Origin: Devosia geojensis
Lineage (GTDB): Bacteria > Pseudomonadota > Alphaproteobacteria > Rhizobiales > Devosiaceae
Direction: 5' to 3'
DNA: 64,000 bases
Assembly (NCBI RefSeq): GCF_000969415.1
Contig: NZ_JZEX01000192.1
Span: 16,251-80,250 of the forward strand
Of the stretch, positions 59,927 to 64,000 are shown in pieces. The notes beneath the pieces are model-generated. The model was not told where the DNA came from. It worked only from the letters and a program-made list of their open reading frames with translations, and did no database searches. The position numbers and the translations under genes were made by a program. How positions within the stretch are numbered: position 1 is the first letter of the stretch; each line of letters opens with the position of its first letter.

Positions 59927-61216
59927 TCACGCCCGCTCGAGGATTGCGGTGGCGTCGGTCACGAACGCCCTGGCGCCGTCTTCGGGGCTGCGCGCGCCGA
60001 AGGCGATTTCCTGGCTGATCGTGCGCAGGAGCGAGGAGTCGATCTCGCCGGCCGCCGGCGGCGGGGGCGGGGGCAACGGCCCGAGCAGGTCGCCGAGATT
60101 GGCCACGAAGTTGAGCGCGATCTGGCTCTTTTCGTCGAGCGTCGGGGCGAGCGCCTCACGCACGGCCGCCGAGCAGGGAATGCCGCGCTCGACGCCGAGG
60201 ATCTGGGCCGCGTCCGGATTGTTGACGAAGAACGAGATGAACTCGGCCGCCGCCTGGGCATTGGCTTCCGAACCGCCCACCGAGAAGAACATCGAGGGCT
60301 TGCGGTAGTGACCGCCGCCGGCGCCGGCGGCGATGCGCGGGTAGTTGACGATGGTCAGGTCGTCCTGGCTGATCGCCTGGTAGGCGACGAGCTGGTTGGA
60401 GTTCGAGGGCATGGTCGCCGACTTGCCGAGGATGACCATGGTCGATTCCATCGCGCCGGTGTCGAGCGCCTGCGACTCGGCGTCGACGCAAACACCCGCC
60501 TCGCGCAGGCTCGCCCACATGCGGAACCACTCGACCGCTTCCTCCTCGCCGAAGCCGAGCTTGCCGTCGGCGGTATAGAGGGCGAGGCCGTGCTGGCGCA
60601 GCCAGTTGTCGAGCATGGGCTCGGTGCCCGAGGCGTCCGAGATCGCCTTCATGCCGCCGCGGATATTGGCGGAATTGAAGGCCTCGCCCATGGCCATGTA
60701 GTCGTCGTAGGTCGAGTCGCGGTTGGGCGGCTCGACGCCGACTTCCTCGAAGGCGGTATTGTTGACGAGCACGGCCACCGAGTTCGCCCCGAGGCTGATG
60801 CCGAAGAGCTGCCCGCCGACCTTGCCGCCTTCGAGCTGATCCTCGTCGAAGTCGGTCAGCTGCAGCGGCCCGCCCACGAACTGGTCGAGGGGGCGGATGG
60901 CGCTGCGCGTCGCGTATTCGACGATGTAGCGGTAGTCCATCTGGATGATGTTGGGGGCGTTGCCGCCGGCGACCTGGGTGGCGAGCTTGGTCCAGTAGTC
61001 GTTCCAGGCGAGGAATTCGCCCTCGATGTCGCCGCCGTTCTGCTCGGTATAGAGGTCGGCGACCTTGTAGGTGCGGTCTGCGCGGTCCTGCCCACCCCAG
61101 AAGATGAGGCGCAGGCGCCCGTCCTGCCCGAAGGCCGGACGCAGGCCCATGGCGCCGGCCGCGGCGAGCGCCGAAGATCCCATCAGGAACTGTCGTCTGT
61201 CGAATCGTAGAGTCAT
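59927..61216 (-). CDS. Sugar ABC substrate-binding protein, family 1 (copy A)
   Basis: This 429-residue periplasmic protein has a Tat-like signal (DRRQFLMGSSALAAAG, cut near AFGQD). The SBP_bac_1 pattern follows, with AGGNAPNIIQMDYRYI. It is a paralogue of the next upstream protein: both share RLRLIFWGGQ, ADLY, NAPxIxQMDYRYI and the C-terminal PPPAAGEI. It is directly upstream of the permeases. Confidence 0.93.
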   Translation of the reverse strand: MTLRFDRRQFLMGSSALAAAGAMGLRPAFGQDGRLRLIFWGGQDRADRTYKVADLYTEQNGGDIEGEFLAWNDYWTKLATQVAGGNAPNIIQMDYRYIVEYATRSAIRPLDQFVGGPLQLTDFDEDQLEGGKVGGQLFGISLGANSVAVLVNNTAFEEVGVEPPNRDSTYDDYMAMGEAFNSANIRGGMKAISDASGTEPMLDNWLRQHGLALYTADGKLGFGEEEAVEWFRMWASLREAGVCVDAESQALDTGAMESTMVILGKSATMPSNSNQLVAYQAISQDDLTIVNYPRIAAGAGGGHYRKPSMFFSVGGSEANAQAAAEFISFFVNNPDAAQILGVERGIPCSAAVREALAPTLDEKSQIALNFVANLGDLLGPLPPPPPPAAGEIDSSLLRTISQEIAFGARSPEDGARAFVTDATAILERA

Positions 61217-61510
61217 TGTTCTCCTCCCGGAACATGCCGCGCCGGCAAAGGCCGAGGCGGAAGCGTTGTGGCGACCTCCCTGTCGCCATGAACCGACCAG
61301 TTACTTGTTCTCCTGCCGATCCTTCGGCTCGGGATGGTGCGGTGCCGGCCCGATCAAAGCACGAGCGGCGGCAGCGCGCAAATAACTAGCTGGTTACAAA
61401 TCTGTCGCAGTCGACCCTTCGCGTGTCAAGCCTCTTGTATGGAAGATGGACCCACCGTCGCGACGTCCTTCCGCGGCTGGTCACGGTTCCTGGTGCCGCG
61501 GGCCGAACCA
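61217..61510. promoter_or_regulatory. Intergenic region with shared operator-like element
   Basis: These 294 bases separate the two binding-protein genes. TAACTA-GCT-GGTTAC at 61383-61397 matches TAACTA-TTC-GGTTAC upstream of the second gene. It is a candidate LysR-family site. A half-site GTTAC lies at 61300-61304. Confidence 0.45.
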
Positions 61511-62797
61511 TCACCGCGCCCGCCCGAGGGTGTCGACGACCTGCTGGAAGAACTGGGGGCCGGCATCGGCGGGCGATTGCGCCCCGAAGGCGACCTCCTG
61601 GCTCTTGGTCTTGAGCGCCACCTCGATCTCGCCGGCCGCGGGCGGCGGCGTCGGAGGCACCGGACCCGCGATCGCGCCGAGGTCGGAGATGTACTTGACC
61701 GCCATCTGGCTGCGCTCGTCAAGCTCGGCCGTCACCGCCTCGCGCATGGTCGAGGAGGCCGGCACGCCACGCTCGACGCCGAGGAGCGCCGCCGCTTCCG
61801 GCGTGTTGACGAAGAAATCGATGAACTCGGCAGCCGTGTCGGCGGCGGCGGACCGTGCCGAGATCGAGAAATACTGCGAGGAATTGCGGTAGTGCCCGCC
61901 GGTCGAACCGGGCGCGATGGCCGGATAGATGGCGATGCCCAGCGCGTCCTGCACCAGCGTCTGGTAGGCCACCAGCTGGTTGGAGGTGGTGAAGTTCATC
62001 GCCGCCTTGCCGCGCACCAGCGGCGAGGTCTCGAGCGCGCCGGTGTCGACGGCCTGCTCGTCGGGCGAAACGATGGCGCCGGCGGCGCGCAGCTCCGCCC
62101 AGAGCTCGAACCACTGCGTGATGTCGGCCGCCTCGAACGCCGGCTCGCCGTCTGCATAGAGGGCCTTGCCGCGCTGGCGCAACCAGTTCTCGAACAGCAG
62201 CTCGATGCCGCTGCCGTCGGGTGAGAGAGCCATGGCGCCGCCGGTCGCGGCGGCGAATTCCCTGCCCTTCGCCAGCAGATCGTCATAGGTCCAGGCCATC
62301 GGCGCGATCTCGATCCCGGCCTCGGCGAGCGCGGTCGCGTTATAGACCGTGGCGCCGGCCGCAACGCCCAGGCTGATGCCGTAGAGCTGCCCGTCGATCG
62401 TGCCGTTGCTCAACTGGTCGGCATCGAACGCATCGAGGTTGAGGCGCTCGCCGACATAGCCGTCGAGGGGCGCGAGCGTGCCGCGCCGCGCATATTCCCC
62501 TATATAGCGGTAGTCCATCTGCACGATGTCGGGCGCGTTGCCGCCGGCGGTCTGCGTGGCGAGCTTGGGCCAGTAGTCGGCCCAGCTCAGGAACTCGCCC
62601 TCGATGGCGGTGCCGGCATGCGTCTCGGAGTAGAGGTCCGCCACCGCGAAGGTGCGGTCGGCGCGGGCCTGCCCGCCCCAGAAGATCAGGCGCAGGCGCG
62701 CGTCCTGCGCGAAAGCGGAATGAAGCCCCGTCGCGCCGAAGGCGGCAAGGGCGGCCGCACCCTGCATCAGCTGACGGCGGGAAATACGCAAAGACAT
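61511..62797 (-). CDS. Sugar ABC substrate-binding protein, family 1 (copy B)
   Basis: This 428-residue protein has a Tat-like signal (SRRQLMQGAAALAAFG, cut near AFAQD). It is a paralogue of copy A over its full length, but clearly diverged. It is divergent from the LysR gene. It may share the same permeases with a different ligand range. Confidence 0.92.
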   Translation of the reverse strand: MSLRISRRQLMQGAAALAAFGATGLHSAFAQDARLRLIFWGGQARADRTFAVADLYSETHAGTAIEGEFLSWADYWPKLATQTAGGNAPDIVQMDYRYIGEYARRGTLAPLDGYVGERLNLDAFDADQLSNGTIDGQLYGISLGVAAGATVYNATALAEAGIEIAPMAWTYDDLLAKGREFAAATGGAMALSPDGSGIELLFENWLRQRGKALYADGEPAFEAADITQWFELWAELRAAGAIVSPDEQAVDTGALETSPLVRGKAAMNFTTSNQLVAYQTLVQDALGIAIYPAIAPGSTGGHYRNSSQYFSISARSAAADTAAEFIDFFVNTPEAAALLGVERGVPASSTMREAVTAELDERSQMAVKYISDLGAIAGPVPPTPPPAAGEIEVALKTKSQEVAFGAQSPADAGPQFFQQVVDTLGRAR

Positions 62798-62862
62798 GCG
62801 TCCTCCGATCTATGTCCACGGCGGTCTGCGCCGCCTCAACTTTCAGGTGCCCCCGACGCATG

Positions 62863-62877
62863 TAACTATTCGGTTAC
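62863..62877. promoter_or_regulatory. LysR-type operator candidate
   Basis: TAACTA-TTC-GGTTAC, with GTAAC-N6-GTTAC symmetry (62862-62877), lies between the divergent binding-protein and LysR genes, 66-80 bases before copy B. The same element precedes copy A. Confidence 0.5.
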
Positions 62878-62991
62878 CTGGCGCAGGCACTTCTCGCCAC
62901 CGATCATGCACAATCTTCCATACATGACATAATACGAAATTTCGCCGATACTATAGAAACTATCTATGACAGGGGTGGAGGACCAAAAGCC

Positions 62992-63915
62992 ATGGACAAG
63001 CTCCTGCAGCAGTTTCTGGCTATCGCCGAAGCCGGCAGCATCACAGCGGCGACCGGGGCGCTGCACGTCACGCAGCCGACCCTGACCTTCAACATGCGAA
63101 AGCTCGAGGAGAATCTGGGAGTTTCGCTGTTCGTGCGCTCCTCGCAGGGCATCCGTCTCACGCCCTATGGCGAGACGCTCTACGAGAACGCGCGGCTGAT
63201 GCAGCGCCTCTACGACAACATGCTGACGACCATCGCCGAGCAGCGGGTGCGCAACGAGCGCGGCATATCGCTGGGCTGCGGCTATTCCTGGTGGACGCTG
63301 TTCGTGCGCGACATGGTGCTCGACTATCGCAATCAGTTCCCCAGCGCGCCGGTGCAGGTCAGCCTCGGCAATCAGCTGCGCTGCATGGACCAGCTCCTTT
63401 CCGGCGACATCGCCCTCTTCATCGCCCATGAGATCGAGGGCCTCAGCACTGGAGCCGGGGCCGATTTCGTGCCCATCAGCCAGGTGCACAACGGCTTCTT
63501 CGTGCGCCAGGGCCATCCGCTCCTCGCCGCGCCCTGTACGCTCGCCGAGATCGAGGCCTACCCGCAGGTGACGAGCTCACCCCCCGAGAGCCGCCATCAG
63601 CGCTTCTTCGACGTGTCGCGCCGTCGCGCCCGGGTCGAGACGGTCTTCGACCGCACCAGCTTCGTCTTCGGCTCGAACTCGATGTCGGCCTGCGTCGACT
63701 ATGTACGCGCGACCGACGCGGTGCTGCGCCACACCCATGTCATGGCGCCCGCCTTCGCCGAGCGCGGCCTTGCCGAAGTTCCCCAGAAGCAGGCGCCGCG
63801 CGAGATGCTGATGGGCGTCTACGTGCTCGCCGAAAGGCGCAGCGAAGAGCGCGTGGCCGACCTCCTCGACCGCGTCGTCACCGCAGCGCGCGCCGTGTTG
63901 CCGGAGGTGAGGTAG
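62992..63915 (+). CDS. LysR-family transcriptional regulator
   Basis: This 307-residue regulator has an N-terminal winged helix (MDKLLQQFLAIAEAGSITAATGALHVTQPTLTFNMRKLEE) and a C-terminal effector domain. It is divergent from copy B of the binding protein and probably controls both binding-protein genes with a sugar effector. Confidence 0.95.
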   Translation: MDKLLQQFLAIAEAGSITAATGALHVTQPTLTFNMRKLEENLGVSLFVRSSQGIRLTPYGETLYENARLMQRLYDNMLTTIAEQRVRNERGISLGCGYSWWTLFVRDMVLDYRNQFPSAPVQVSLGNQLRCMDQLLSGDIALFIAHEIEGLSTGAGADFVPISQVHNGFFVRQGHPLLAAPCTLAEIEAYPQVTSSPPESRHQRFFDVSRRRARVETVFDRTSFVFGSNSMSACVDYVRATDAVLRHTHVMAPAFAERGLAEVPQKQAPREMLMGVYVLAERRSEERVADLLDRVVTAARAVLPEVR

Positions 63916-63961
63916 TCTGGGGTCATTTCACGATCGGTGAGGAACCACGAGCCGGTCGACT

Positions 63962-63993
63962 CCCCTCCCTCCTGCAGCCCTTGAGGGGAGGGG
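63962..63993. terminator. Palindromic repeat after the LysR gene
   Basis: CCCCTCCCT and AGGGGAGGGG pair with one bulge across a 13-base loop, 46 bases past the LysR stop. It resembles the hairpin at 33852-33875 and probably ends the transcript. Confidence 0.45.
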
Positions 63994-64000
63994 CTGGGGG

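Overview
This 64 kb window is high-GC DNA from an alphaproteobacterium, most likely of the order Hyphomicrobiales and perhaps Devosia-like. That placement is inferred from the sdh-mdh-sucCDAB gene order, the Omp19-like Inh lipoprotein, paired glnK-amtB operons and abundant ABC importers. Nothing in the window names the species.

Region 1 (1-15.4 kb, all + strand) is a TCA-cycle block: the 3' part of sdhA, then sdhB, mdh, sucC, sucD, sucA and sucB. Small exported proteins, a DUF3052 protein, a methyltransferase, a DUF2007-like protein, an Inh-type lipoprotein, zapE and a cupin lie among them. Region 2 (15.5-16.8 kb) holds an IS30-family insertion sequence whose transposase has a late amber stop, followed by REP-like palindromes. 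Region 3 (16.8-29.5 kb) holds ftsK, two tandem glnK-amtB operons each behind a sigma-54-like promoter, a UbiH-type monooxygenase, an ArsR regulator with two SRPBCC proteins, an AlkD-like protein, and a Trm112-like / Lon-N / thioredoxin-TPR group read from the minus strand.

Region 4 (29.5-50.8 kb) looks like a genomic island. It starts at an intact tRNA-Gly(GCC), and the 3' half of that tRNA plus its terminator (about 110 bp) is repeated almost exactly 21.2 kb downstream. No integrase is visible. The left two thirds is a catabolic module: a peptide-type ABC importer, a DUF1537 acid-sugar kinase, a GntR regulator, an iron-type alcohol dehydrogenase, an Asp-box (BNR) protein, a PdxA2-type dehydrogenase, a DapA-family lyase and an MGH1-like glycoside hydrolase. 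Together these could import and cleave a glycoside and feed an acid-sugar moiety to DHAP and pyruvate. The right third is a TPP-riboswitch operon, ykoF-thiX-thiZ-thiY, that also contains an LLM flavin monooxygenase. This suggests salvage of thiamine or its pyrimidine breakdown products with an unassigned oxidative step. A truncated-looking OppF ATPase lies at the decayed right end.

Region 5 (50.8-64 kb) resumes the host chromosome: a membrane-anchored protein, a PIG-V-like membrane glycosyltransferase, a GT2-GtrA fusion and a methyltransferase (surface glycan functions), then a CUT1 sugar ABC importer with two paralogous binding proteins, two Gfo/Idh/MocA dehydrogenases, a UgpC/MalK ATPase and a divergent LysR regulator. 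A shared 15-bp element precedes both binding-protein genes. All calls come from reading the sequence and translations; no database search was run.
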